The notes beneath the pieces are model-generated. The model did no database searches. It was not told the DNA's origin and saw nothing but the letters and a program-made list of their open reading frames with translations. The position numbers and the translations under genes are program-made. Shown piece by piece: positions 1-13,600 of a stretch of DNA of 64,000 nucleotides (the first letter of the stretch is position 1; each line of letters begins with the position of its first letter). The stretch covers positions 9,554,714-9,618,713 of the forward strand of contig NC_092567.1 in NCBI RefSeq assembly GCF_037975245.1, given 5' to 3'. This DNA comes from Apostichopus japonicus (taxonomy: Eukaryota; Echinodermata; Holothuroidea; Aspidochirotida; Stichopodidae).

Positions 1-823
1 AAATTACAAGACATACTCCCTTGTTACATCATGTACACCTACTTTTAGTGGTAGAAAGCTACACAGTGATTACAACTATAAAATATAAAGAATATATTCT
101 TTTCATTTCACAACTTAACAGACAAGGGTCACAATGCATGTTAATCCCCTCACTATCCCTATATAAGGCTGTTATTATATGATATGGTGAGATGCTGTTG
201 AAACCTTACAACTGAGATGATTCATTCCACATTAAAGTGAGAGACAGAATAAAAAACAATCAACTGATATGCTCTTCTAGATTAAAATAACATTTCATAA
301 CACTTAATGTTAGTATGTACTATGTTACTATATACTAAAATTCCATGTTGCCCAAAGATATGGATCATTATGAAGCAAATGCAAAGAGATACTTAAAATT
401 GTGAATTTGAAACAGGTTCCTGACTAAGGACCAGTTGTTTGCTATACCTGAAAATTAATGCTCATTTCTCTCAATTGTTATCTACTTAAGAGAAAAGAGG
501 ATATTTTTCTCTACATCAAATACAATGTAATATTATGGATCACAGCTTTTCCAATCTTTGTTACTCATTGAAGCATTCTTGAGCATTTTTGATCTGTTGT
601 AGTTATTACTGACTTGTGATTGATGATCTGTTTCACGATCAGGTTCAATTTCACTGTGGCCAAATCAGTGTTAAACCTGCAACAGAACACCAGCAATAAT
701 GTAACTCAATTAGTGACTAATGAACATGAAGCAAGTGACTGGTGATCTAATACCACATTTTGAGTCATAGTTAGAACAGATACTTTCCTTAGATCTGCTC
801 TTATCATCTGGATGAGCAGAATT
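1..823. other. Left-edge noncoding sequence, possible 3' part of gene A
   Basis: AT-rich sequence with no convincing exon. On the minus strand there is an acceptor-like site (ttctgttgcag, first exon base 676). Read in the phase needed after the last supported exon of gene A (4589-4666), it gives Val then a TAA stop, so it could be a terminal exon. Read in another phase it stays open to about 610 and ends at a weak GTCAGT donor. Neither reading is established. Confidence 0.2.
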
Positions 824-3800
824 GCAACAGACTTCAAATCTTCTTAGAACTGAAATGACCTTGACTATGTTCCCTGAAACTGTCCCATATTTAACAAGAT
901 AAAACCATTCCACTGTGACTGGCAGTTAGATGAATTACCATGAGCAACAGACTTCAAATCTTCTTAGAACTGAAATGACCTTGACTATGTTCCCTGAAAC
1001 TGTCCCATCTTTAACAAGACAAAACCATTCCACTGTGACTGGCAGTTAGATGAATTGCCATGAGCAACAGACTTCAAATCTTCTTAGAACTGAAATGACC
1101 TTGACTATGTTCAATGAAACTGTCCCATATTTAACAAGACAAAACCATTCCACTGTGACTGGCAGTTAGATGAATTGCCATGAGCAACAGACTTCAAATC
1201 TTCTTAGAACTGAAATGACCTTGACTATGTTCAATGAAACTGTCCCATATTTAACAAGACAAAACCATTCCACTGTGACTGGCAGTTAGATGAATTGCCA
1301 TGAGCAACAGACTTCAAATCTTCTTAGAACTGAAATGACCTTGACTATGTTCAATGAAACTGTCCCATATTTAACAAGACAAAACCATTCCACTGTGACT
1401 GGCAGTTAGATGAATTGCCATGAGCAACAGACTTCAAATCTTCTTAGAACTGAAATGACCTTGACTATGTTCAATGAAACTGTCCCATATTTAACAAGAC
1501 AAAACCATTCCACTGTGACTGGCAGTTAGATGAATTGCCATGAGCAACAGACTTCAAATCTTCTTAGAACTGAAATGACCTTGACTATGTTCCCTGAAAC
1601 TGTCCCATCTTTAACAAGACAAAACCATTCCACTGTGACTGGCAGTTAGATGAATTGCCATGAGCAACAGACTTCAAATCTTCTTAGAACTGAAATGACC
1701 TTGACTATGTTCCCTGAAACTGTCCCATATTTAACAAGACAAAACCATTCCACTGTGACTGGCAGTTAGATGAATTGCCATGAGCAACAGACTTCAAATC
1801 TTCTTAGAACTGAAATGACCTTGACTATGTTCAATGAAACTGTCCCATATTTAACAAGACAAAACCATTCCACTGTGACTGGCAGTTAGATGAATTGCCA
1901 TGAGCAACAGACTTCAAATCTTCTTAGAACTGAAATGACCTTGACTATGTTCAATGAAACTGTCCCATATTTAACAAGACAAAACCATTCCACTGTGACT
2001 GGCAGTTAGATGAATTGCCATGAGCAACAGACTTCAAATCTTCTTAGAACTGAAATGACCTTGACTATGTTCCCTGAAACTGTCCCATATTTAACAAGAC
2101 AAAACCATTCCACTGTGACTGGCAGTTAGATGAATTGCCATGAGCAACAGACTTCAAATCTTCTTAGAACTGAAATGACCTTGACTATGTTCCCTGAAAC
2201 TGTCCCATATTTAACAAGACAAAACCATTCCACTGTGACTGGCAGTTAGATGAATTGCCATGAGCAACAGACTTCAAATCTTCTTAGAACTGAAATGACC
2301 TTGACTATGTTCCCTGAAACTGTCCCATCTTTAACAAGACAAAACCATTCCACTGTGACTGGCAGTTAGATGAATTGCCATGAGCAACAGACTTCAAATC
2401 TTCTTAGAACTGAAATGACCTTGACTATGTTCAATGAAACTGTCCCATATTTAACAAGACAAAACCATTCCACTGTGACTGGCAGTTAGATGAATTGCCA
2501 TGAGCAACAGACTTCAAATCTTCTTAGAACTGAAATGACCTTGACTATGTTCAATGAAACTGTCCCATATTTAACAAGACAAAACCATTCCACTGTGACT
2601 GGCAGTTAGATGAATTGCCATGAGCAACAGACTTCAAATCTTTTTAGAACTGAAATGACCTTGACTATGTTCAATGAAATTGTCCCATATTTAACAAGAC
2701 AAAACCATTCCACTGTGACTGGCAGTTAGATGAATTGCCATGAGCAACAGACTTCAAATCTTCTTAGAATTGAAATGACCTTGACTATGTTCCCTGAAAC
2801 TGTCCCATATTTAACAAGACAAAACCATTCCACTGTGAGTGGCAGTTAGATGAATTGCCATGAGCAACAGACTTCAAATCTTCTTAGAACTGAAATGTTC
2901 TTGACTATGTTCCCTGAAACTGTCCCATATTTAACAAGACAAAACCATTCCACTGTGACTGGCAGTTAGATGAATTGCCATGAGCAACAGACTTCAAATC
3001 TTCTTAGAACTGAAATGACCTTGACTATGTTCAATGAAACTGTCCCATATTTAACAAGACAAAACCATTCCAATGTGACTGGCAGTTAGATGAATTGCCA
3101 TGAGCAACAGACTTCAAATCTTCTTAGAATTGAAATGACCTTGACTATGTTCCCTGAAACTGTCCCATATTTAACAAGACAAAACCATTCCACTGTGACT
3201 GGCAGTTAGATGAATTGCCATGAGCAACAGACTTCAAATCTTCTTAGAACTGAAATGTTCTTGACTATGTTCCCTGAAACTGTCCCATATTTAACAAGAC
3301 AAAACCATTCCACTGTGACTGGCAGTTAGATGAATTGCCATGAGCAACAGACTTCAAATCTTCTTAGAACTGAAATGACCTTGACTATGTTCCCTGAAAC
3401 TGTCCCATCTTTAACAAGACAAAACCATTCCACTGTGACTGGCAGTTAGATGAATTGCCATGAGCAACAGACTTCAAATCTTCTTAGAACTGAAATGACC
3501 TTGACTATGTTCAATGAAACTGTCCCATATTTAACAAGACAAAACCATTCCACTGTGACTGGCAGTTAGATGAATTGCCATGAGCAACAGACTTCAAATC
3601 TTCTTAGAACTGAAATGACCTTGACTATGTTCAATGAAACTGTCCCATATTTAACAAGACAAAACCATTCCACTGTGACTGGCAGTTAGATGAATTGCCA
3701 TGAGCAACAGACTTCAAATCTTCTTAGAACTGAAATGACCTTGACTATGTTCAATGAAACTGTCCCATATTTAACAAGACAAAACGATTCCACTGTGACT

Positions 3801-3943
3801 GGCAGTTAGATGAATTGCCATGAGCAACAGACTTCAAATCTTCTTAGAATTGAAATGACCTTGACTATGTTCCCTGAAACTGTCCCATATTTAACAAGAC
3901 AAAACCATTCCACTGTGACTGGCAGTTAGATGAATTGCCATGA
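824..3943. repeat. 120-bp tandem array, about 26 copies
   Basis: A unit of exactly 120 bp (containing gcaacagacttcaaatc) repeats about 26 times with almost no length variation. Copies differ at a few fixed places: tccctgaaac or tcaatgaaac, and cccatat or cccatct. Rarer changes (agaattgaa, gttcttgac) occur as adjacent pairs twice, near 2760-2900 and 3120-3260, which suggests duplication of multi-copy blocks. No reading frame runs through it. It lies downstream of the last supported exon of gene A. Confidence 0.97.
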
Positions 3944-4588
3944 GCTAAAGTTCACTGGATATGTCCCTCCAGTCTACAAATCATTCTAAACCAAAGTCTT
4001 GTTTATAATGTTAATCCCATTTAAATGGACATTTATTTGACATTGCTATGGGATGAACTCTAATTTGCACTGCTTTAGTCAATTTGCCTGGCAATCAGTA
4101 AGATAACACCTTTACTTGAGTTTATCAAACACATTGATGCATTACTATGGAATCAAATCTATGCAAATTTGAGATTAAAAATCGTCCACACCAGACACTC
4201 GATTTAACAACAAATAATTTGGCATTGCTTGTTTGGTTGCTTCAGAGTTGGATCACATTTTGAGCTAGCACTCAGAATCAGGAGAAGTGCGCAGCAATAC
4301 AATCAGCAATTACTGACTTGACTTCAATTATCAGTCATTAATCGTTAGTTGACAGGGTGCATAGCAATTAAGACAAATTATGATGTCCATATCTACATTG
4401 TGCATATCAAGATGGAGTGCAGATATGACAGGAATGAATGAGCAACATAAGTGACCAAGGTCGTAACATATTACAGCTTTACGTTGCTATGTACAAAGCA
4501 GAAAGATGATTCAAGATATGGCTGGTTGCTTCAAATGCCAGCATAAATAAAATGCAAAACTACAAGCAAGGTGAGGTGCAGTACTAAC
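3944..4588. other. Noncoding sequence between the 120-bp array and gene A exon 10
   Basis: Unique AT-rich sequence. No exon with good splice sites, RNA gene or repeat is visible. It is intron or 3' flank of gene A. Confidence 0.5.
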
Positions 4589-4666
4589 CTGGCAATGTGT
4601 TGTAGGAGGTGCAGTTTGTGGCCTGGAATGAAAGGCAGGACTGTGTGGCCATTTCAAGTTTAGAAA
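4589..4666 (-). CDS. Gene A exon 10 (last supported)
   Basis: 78 bp, phase 0 to 0, encoding FLNLKWPHSPAFHSRPQTAP and six more residues. The acceptor is strong (ctgctgtgtccgcag) and the donor is CAG|GTTAGT. It joins exon 9 without a frame break and repeats the RPxTAP style of exon 9. The chain must continue or end further left. Confidence 0.6.
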
Positions 4667-7600
4667 CTGCGGACACAGCAGAGCAGCACAGCAAGAAAAC
4701 AAAGCAGTTAGTAAGAGGTGTGACTGATGATAAGGCAAGGCATGATTAGTTTGCTAGCAGTTACAAGGAAGTTCTCTATGCAAGCAAGGTCAAGGCAGCT
4801 GTTTTGTATGCATTGCTATACTCATAACCACATTCTCAGTTTGACCATATTCACTCAAGATGCTAGTCCTCTACCAACTCTGTGATGTGATATGTCTCAC
4901 CCAAAAGACTTCAATCAGCAGGCCTTGACTCCAACAAACTTTATTCTAGTAACATTTTACATGTTGATACAACAAGCATTGAATGCACCTTGGTTTCATG
5001 CTAACCCATATGGGGAAGTGGTACACTGAAAATATAAACAGCTGTTTTATGTAGTAACTTGATAGGTGAATGCATAAGTAAGAGACAGAGCTGTTAAAAT
5101 ACTTTATATTTACAGTGAGCAAACAGTTAAAGGAGAGCTGCCTTATGCATGGATCTTGTCATAATCTGCTGGTCAAATTCTTGATCATTGTGGAAGGATA
5201 CCTCACAGTCTAATCTGCTAATATATTCCACCAGCAACTAATCATAGAGTAAGCATAAAAAAGCTGTACCTGAAACAACAAACCATTACATTCGGTAAAC
5301 CTTATGGAATTTATTAATGGATAATTAGTGCCAGCCAAATGGCTTTTATGACATAGATTTCTGGGTTAGTGGGTGGGGGGAATATTACATGGCTAAGGCA
5401 GCATGATGCCAAAATGCAGCTTCAATTTTCCTGTGATGCTATAGGGAAGGAATCAGTTTTGAATCCCTTGTTATGATTATGTGGAGTATTAATATCTTAG
5501 CTGGTACATCATCATATTCTGACCAGAGACCCAAGTCTTTCATTGTATATCTTAGAACACTAGTACATTATGGAGGCTATCACATCTCTCTATTTGGGCA
5601 ACAAGACTTAATTGTGTGTCGCGCTATATAAGAATGGTGTACTATTACTATCATCATTACCTACTTCAACTGATTGCAATTGAAGTATTGTTCTCTTTGA
5701 AACAATTCCTTCAGCCTAGTAGCTTATACAAACAAACACTATGCAGTTAAACTTGTCACATCAGGACAATGATTAATATTTCTTTGCAATAATCACTTGG
5801 TGAGGCAATCACTAAATGTTAATATGACTGTCAGTTTTCAGTGCATGATGGGCAAATAACAATCATGATTGTTTCTGGTAATTCACATCAAATTAGCAAC
5901 TGCTGATGGCATGCATGCCTTACCTCTGCCACTGTGTGAGGTCTCTCTTGATCTGTTGAGTGGCTAGACATCTTGGACATTCTTGATGGCAGTCTAAACT
6001 CCTCCACATCTGGGGCTGTAACTGGCCTGGGTCTAATCACTCCTGCCTTTGTTTTCTTCAGTTCTGTAGTAGACTCACTAATACTCTTGTGAAGTTCCTT
6101 ATACTTCTTCTTATGAAATTTAACCTTCAATGATAATCACAGAGTATTGTCATTTATTTACAAGAGAGAAAATGAAATCAGCCATCCTACATGACATAAA
6201 TTACAGTATTGTGGATGGTACTCCAACAATAGCCATGTGAGAGCTGGAACAGAAGATGACATCAGTCCATGAATGCAGACAGTAATTGGTCTTAAAGCTG
6301 CAAAGTCTCTAAGTCCAGGATAAACAATTATTTAAATTGGTGATTTGCTACTTCCTTATAACAGACCCGTCAACTCTCCCGGTTTTACCGGGAGACTCCC
6401 GGTTTTTACCCGAATCTCCCGGCATCCCGGTTTCATATTCTATTCTCCCTGTTTTTTAATGTTTCATCACTTGCGACATTTCTGAAAATAGTCAACAATT
6501 AGTCTTATGCTTAGTAATTCCCCACAGTAACACTGAACAGGAAAGGCTATTCAGTGTAGTTCGCAAGAACAAGACAGACAGTCAGTCAAGTCTCAAGCTT
6601 GATGGGACTCTATCTAGCATACTAGCCATGAAGTCACAGTACCCAGAGTCCACTGTTCCCTGTTTCAAATGGAAGCCTACTAAAGAAACCCTGTAGAAAG
6701 CGAAGTGAGCTGCTGTAAACTACAACAAGACACACAGATTGGATGATTCTCTCACTGTATTGCATAAGTAGACTACTGTATACTTATTTAGGAGTATTTA
6801 TATCATTTCAGTTGAAAATTACCAACCTCCCTATTTTCCACTTGTTCTCCCTATTTTTTGGCCCTGCAAAATGTTATTCTCCCTATTTTGGGGTCAAACA
6901 GGTTGACAGGTCTGCTTATAACCTGCCACACAATAACCTAATAACTAAATTCTTACAGCACTTTTCAATTTATACACAAATTAAACACAAATGTGAAACT
7001 CTTAAATGCAACTGTTCTCTTCTAGCTGCCTAAGCCTTGCAACGGAATACTATAAGTATGTTGTTGAAATGGAATACTATAAGTATGTTGTTGAAATGGA
7101 ATACTATAAGTATGTTGTTGAAATTGACTACTATAAGTATGTTGTTGAAATAGAATACTATAAGTATGTTGTTGAAATGGAATACTATAAGTGTGTTGTT
7201 GAAATGGAATACTATAAGTATGTTGTTGAAATAGAATACTATAAGTATAATGTTGAAATGGAATACTATAAGTGTGTTGTTGAAATGGAATACTATAAGT
7301 GTGTTGTTGAAATGGAATACTTTAAGTATGTTGTTGAAATGGAATACTATAAGTATGTTGTTGAAATGGAATACTATAAGTATGTTGTTGAAATGGAATA
7401 CTATAAGTATGTTGTTGAAATTGACTACTATAAGTATGTTGTTGAAATGGAATACTACAAGTATGTTGTTGTAATGAAATACTACAAGTATGTTGTTGAA
7501 ATGGAATACTACAAGTATGTTGTTGAAATGGACTACTATAAGTATGTTGTTGAAATTGACTACTATAAGTATGTGGTTGAAATGGAATACTATAAGTATG

Positions 7601-10600
7601 TGGTTGAAATGGAATACTACAAGTATGTTGTTGAAATGGAATACTATAAGTATGTTGTTGAAATGGAATACTATAAGTATGTTGTTGAAATTGACTACTA
7701 TAAGTGTGTTGTTTAAATGGAATACTATAAGTGTGTTGTTGTAATGGAATACTATAAGTGTGTTGTTGAAATGGAATACTATAAGTAGGTTGTTGAAATG
7801 GAATACTAGAAGTATCTTGTTGAAATGGAATACTATAAGTAGGTTGTTGAAATTGACTACTATAAGTGTGTTGTTTAAATGGAATACTATAAGTGTGTTG
7901 TTGAAATGGAATTCTATCAGTACGTTGTTTTGGGTTACTCTTATATGCATGCTTCTAGTTTATACACGCACAGGGATATTCACATGATGGCAGAATTAGG
8001 TCAACAAGTAGCAAGAGAACTGAGGAAATAGTGATTAAAAGTAACTGAAAACAAACTAAAAGAACAGTAAATATAAATGACAGTCAGGCAAGAGAAAATG
8101 CCCCCCAAAAACCTAATAGTTTCATTGAATGGAACTTGTTGGTTCATACATGCTTACCACATGCAACATCAATATGAATAGAGTTCCATTAGATTAAAGA
8201 GCATATTAAAGAATGAAGATTTACCAGTTTCTTCCTTGCACTGGTCTCAACTGCAGCTTCTTTAGGGATCCTTGTGCTTCCCAATCTTTCATGGCCATAG
8301 TTCCTTTCTTCTTGCACAAACAGAGAATTCATGAAACCTTCTAGCTTCTCATCATATGTTGCAAAGATATTTTCAAAATGATCAAGCTTTCAAGAAAATG
8401 AGCAGAAAGACACCACGTCAAAATGATAACTTTGAAGTCTAAAGATCAAAATAATTTTGTTATTTTAAATAAGAAACACATGGGTGTAACAGTGCATGTT
8501 ATAAGTCATTACATTGAACTTCAGTTAGCTAGCAAAGAACATCCCTCATTTGTATTATTATCATTATTTACCAGATTTATATAGCACTCTTTTCATGCTT
8601 TAGCATGTTCAAGAGTGCTTTTACAATGACAACAAAGTGACAAAACCCTTCAAATGTGAATATGAAAAATAAAATGGATGCAGCTTAAATATTAATATAA
8701 AAATATATATACTAAGGAATAATTTTAAAAAACAATATATATCTACAGTGAAATTCCTAAAAAGAAAACTTGAAGTTTAAGTAATTTCTTAAAAGTGGCA
8801 AATGTTTTGGTCTCTCTACCTTATGATTGGCAGTAAGATTATATACACTAACCAGCAAGGACAATCTAACATACCTCAAAGAGTTTCCTCCATGTTTTAT
8901 CCAAAGGTTTGTGCTTGGGATCAGGGACAGATATCACATCCGTTAGTTCACATCTGTAAATAGAAAGGGCTACTACAGTTCAGTCATATCACACATATGT
9001 TGCTCATTTTACATGCAGCTTGTTACGGAAGGGTAGAAGGGAAATTGCATTGACGAGTTACCAACTTGACAAAACGACAATTATCTGCAAATTGACGAGT
9101 TGACGAGATGGTAACGTGACAAAATTCAGAAAATTGACGTTTTGACAAGATAACGGATCTCGTCAATGCATCAATTTTCTGCAAATTGACGAGTTGCACA
9201 GTTACTACCATCTACACAAGTTGACAAAATTCAGAAAATTGATGTTTTGACGAGGTATCGGATCTCGTCAATGCATCAATTTTCTGCAAATTGATGAGTT
9301 GCACACTTACTACCATCTCGACAAGTTGACAAAATTCAGAAAATTGACGTTTTGACGAGATAACGGATCTCGTCAATGCATCAATTTTCTGCAAATTGAC
9401 GAGTTGCACACTTACAACCATCTCGACAAGTTGACAAAATTCAGAAAATTGACGTTTTGACGAGATAACGGATCTCGTCAATGCATCAATTTTCTGCAAA
9501 TTGACGAGTTGCACAATTACTACCATCTCGACAAGTTGACAAAATTCAGAAAATTGACGCTTTGACGAGATAACCGATCTCGTCAATGCATCAATTTTCT
9601 GCAAATTGACGAGTTGCACACTTACAACCATCTCGACAAGTTGACAAAATTCAGAAAATTGACGTTTTGACGAGATAACGGATCTCGGTAATGCAGCAAT
9701 CTTCTCCAAATTGATGAGTTGCACACTTACTACCATCTCGACAAGATGACAAAATTCAGAAAATTGATCTTTTGACGAGATAACGGATCTTGTCAATGCA
9801 TCAATTTTCTGCAAATTGACGAGTTGCACACTTACAACCATCTCGAAAAGTTGACAAAATTCAGAAAATTGACGTTTTGACGAGAAAACGGATCTCGTCA
9901 ATGCAGCAATCTTCTGCAAATTGATGAGTTGCACACTTACAACCATCTCGACAAGTTGACAAAATTCAGAAAATTGACGTTTTGACGAGATAACGGATCT
10001 CGGTAATGCAGCAATCTTCTACAAATTGATGAGTTGCACACTTACTACCATCTCGACAAGATGACAAAATTCAGAAAATTGATCTTTTGACGAGATAACG
10101 GATCTTGTCAATGCATCAATTTTCTGCAAATTGACGAGTTGCACACTTACAACCATCTCGAAAAGTTGACAAAATTCAGAAAATTGACGTTTTGACGAGA
10201 AAACGGATCTCGTCAATGCAGCAATCTTCTGCAAATTGATGAGTTGCACACTTACTACCATCTCGACAAGTTGACAAAATTCAGAAAATTGACGTTTTGA
10301 CGAGGTATCGGATCTCGTCAATGCATCAATTTTCTGCAAATTGACGAGTTGCACACTTACTACCATCTCGACAAGTTGACATAATTCAGAAAATTGATGT
10401 TTTGACGAGATAACGGATCTCGTCAATGCAACAATTTTTTGCACATTGACGAGTTGCACAGTTACTACCATCTCGACAAGATGACAAAATTCAGAAAATT
10501 GACGTTTTGACGAGATAACGGATCTCGTCAATGCATCAATTTTCTGCAAATTGACGAGTTGCACACTTACAACCATCTCGACAAGTTGACAAAATTCAGA

Positions 10601-13600
10601 AAATTGACATTTTGACGAGATAACGGATCTCGTCACTGCAGCAATTTTCTGCAAATTGACAAGTTGCTCACTTACTACGTATACCATCTCGACAAGATGA
10701 CAAAATTCAGAAAATTGATGCATTGACAAGATACGTTATCTCGTCAAAACGTCATTTTCCAAATTTTGTCAACTTTTCGAGATGATAGTAAGTGTGCAAC
10801 TCGTCAATTTGCAGAAAATTGATGCATTGACGAGATCCGTTATCTCGTCAAAACGTCAATTTTCTGAATTTTGTCACGTTACCATCTCGTAAACTCGTCA
10901 ATTTGCAGATAATTGTCGTTTTGTCAAGTTGGTAACTCGTCAATGCAATGTCCATTCTACGCTTCCGTAGCTTGTAGACTATATGTCATGGACAACTGTC
11001 ATATCAACCCAGCATCACTACAATGGCATTCAATATATGTCATGGACAACTGTCATATCAACCCAGCATCACTACAGTGACAAAGACTCATCACTCATAA
11101 AATAGAAAAACTAGATCAACATCAACAATGTTGAAGATCCATTGTCTTGTTCTAAGTGACTTGCACAAACTTTGTTCCAAACACCATGTTGTCTGTGTGT
11201 AACATATATGAAACCAATCTGAGATACTGCTGTTTTCTGTGTGTAATATATATTAAACCAATTTGAGATACTGCTGTTGTCTGTGTAACAGATAATAAAC
11301 CAATTTGAGATACTGCTGTTGTCTGTGTATAACAGATATCAAACCAATTTGAGATACTGCTGTTGTCTGTGTATAACAGATATCAAACCAATTTGAGATA
11401 CTGCTGTTGTCTGTGTGTAACAGATAAGAAACAAATCTGAGATACTGCTGTTTTCTGTGTGTAATATATATTAAACCAAATAGAGGTACTGCTGTTGTCT
11501 GTGTATAACAGATAACAAACCAATTTGAGATACTGCTGTTGTCTGTGTGTAACAGATATCAAACCAATTTGAGATACTGCTGTTGTCTGTGTGTAACAGA
11601 TAAGAAACAAATCTGAGATACTGCTGTTTTCTGTGTGTAATATATATTAAACCAAATAGAGGTACTGCTGTTGTCTGTGTATAACAGATAACAAACCAAT
11701 TTGAGATACTGCTGTTGTCTGTGTGTAACAGATAACAAACCAATCTGAGATACTGCTGTTTTCTGTGTGTAACATATATTAAAGTAATTAGAGGTACTGC
11801 TGTTGTCTGTGTGTAACAGATAACAAACCAATCTGAGATACTGCTGTTTTCTGTGTGTAACATATATTAAACCAATTAGAGGTACTGCTGTTGTCGGTGT
11901 GTAACAGATAACAAACCAATCTGAGATACTGCTGTTGTCTGTGTGTAACAGATAACAAACCAATTTGAGATACTGCTGTTGTCTGTGTATAACAGATATC
12001 AAACCAATTTGAGATACTGCTGTTGTCTGTGTGTAACATATATTAAACCAATTTGAGATACTGCTGTTGTCTGTGTGTAACAGATAACAAACCAATCTGA
12101 GATACTGCTGTTGTCTGTGTATAACAGATAACAAACCAATTTGAGATACTGCTGTTGTCTGTGTGTAACAGATAACAAACCAATTTGAGATACTGCTGTT
12201 GTCTGTGTGTAACAGATAACAAACCAATCTGAGATACTGCTGTTTTCTGTGTGTAACATATATTAAAGTAATTAGAGGTACTGCTGTTGTCTGTGTATAA
12301 CAGATAACAAACCAATCTGAGATACTGCTGTTGTCTGTGTATAACAGATATCAAACCAATTTGAGATACTGCTGTTGTCTGTGTGTAACAGATAACAAAC
12401 CAATTTGAGATACTGCTGTTGTCTGTGTGTAACAGATAACAAACCAATCTGAGATACTGCCATTTTCTGTGTGTAACATATATTAAAGTAATTTAGAGGT
12501 ACTGCTGTTGTCTGTGTGTAACAGATAACAAACCAATCTGAGATACTGCTGTTTTCTGTGTGTAACATATATTAAACCAATTAGAGGTACTGCTGTTGAC
12601 GGTGTGTACAGATAACAAACCAATTTGAGATACTGCTGTTGTCTGTGTATAACAGATATCAAACCAATCTGAGATACTGCTGTTTTCTGTGTGTAACATA
12701 TATTAAACAAATTTGAGGTACTGCTGTTGTCTGTGTGTAACAGATAACAAACCAATTTGAGATACTGCTGTTGTTTGTGTGTGTAAATGTAAGTTGGCCT
12801 GACGTTTGGATCCTAGCAGGATCTTCTTCAGAGGCTAAGTGACAAGTAACAGTAACAGAAGGGACAAAAACAAGCACAGAATACAGACAGGTTAAGGAGC
12901 ATGGTGAACACAAAGAGATAGATGAAAGGGGATTGTGTGTAACAGATAACAAACCAATCTTAGATACTGCTGTTGTCTGTGTGTGTAACAGATAACAAAC
13001 CAATTTGAGATACTACTGCTTGTCACAACACTTTCCTCTTTCAGATCATGGACTTTTGTCAGTAACTTCCATAGTAAATACTCCTTTTGAGGAGAAACAT
13101 TTTCAAAAAGTTTGGTTCAGCATTCCATTGAGAAGACATGAATTTAGCTTCATATTCCACTTTAAAAGCTGCAAATATGGTTAGACATAATCCGACAAAA
13201 TTGTCACTGTCCAACAAGTAAGGGAAAAAATATCAATTTCAACTGTTATGATTGAGAGAAAGCATTGGCTGCATTGCAATAAACTCCTCATGTATATCAG
13301 AGTAGTCTGAGTAATAGACCAATCAGACAATCTCTTTAAAATTTCTAACTGCAGGCAAAATCTTGGTCAAATCTATTTTTCAGAAAAAGGTTTGCCACTT
13401 GAGTTGAACTTATTGAGTGCAGTGCTAACCTAGCAGGTGATGAAGTCTGATCCTGTTTGATCTCAACCAAACAAGCAAAGCCAAGACTCTGTTAGACTGT
13501 TGAGAGGAATGAACATATAATGCAACCAAGCTAATGATTTCCCCTATAACATGCTCAAGATAAGCTCTGAAGTATTCTTCTGTACTGCATGTTGTGCAAC

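Noticed and set aside
608-676. Coding exon reading FNTDLATVKLNLIVK
   Set aside because: Its phase does not follow exon 10, and the donor is weak.
7006-7950. Frames of 236 (+) and 306 (-) codons as real genes
   Set aside because: They are produced by a 27-bp repeat without stops and lie between two exons that join exactly.
9212-10729. Frames of 236-244 codons on the minus strand
   Set aside because: The 105-bp repeat unit has no stops in one frame; it is inside a transposon with no conserved domain.
11383-13003. Overlapping repeat-peptide frames (THRQQQYLRLV type)
   Set aside because: Frame shifts with each 44-bp unit; low-complexity by-products.
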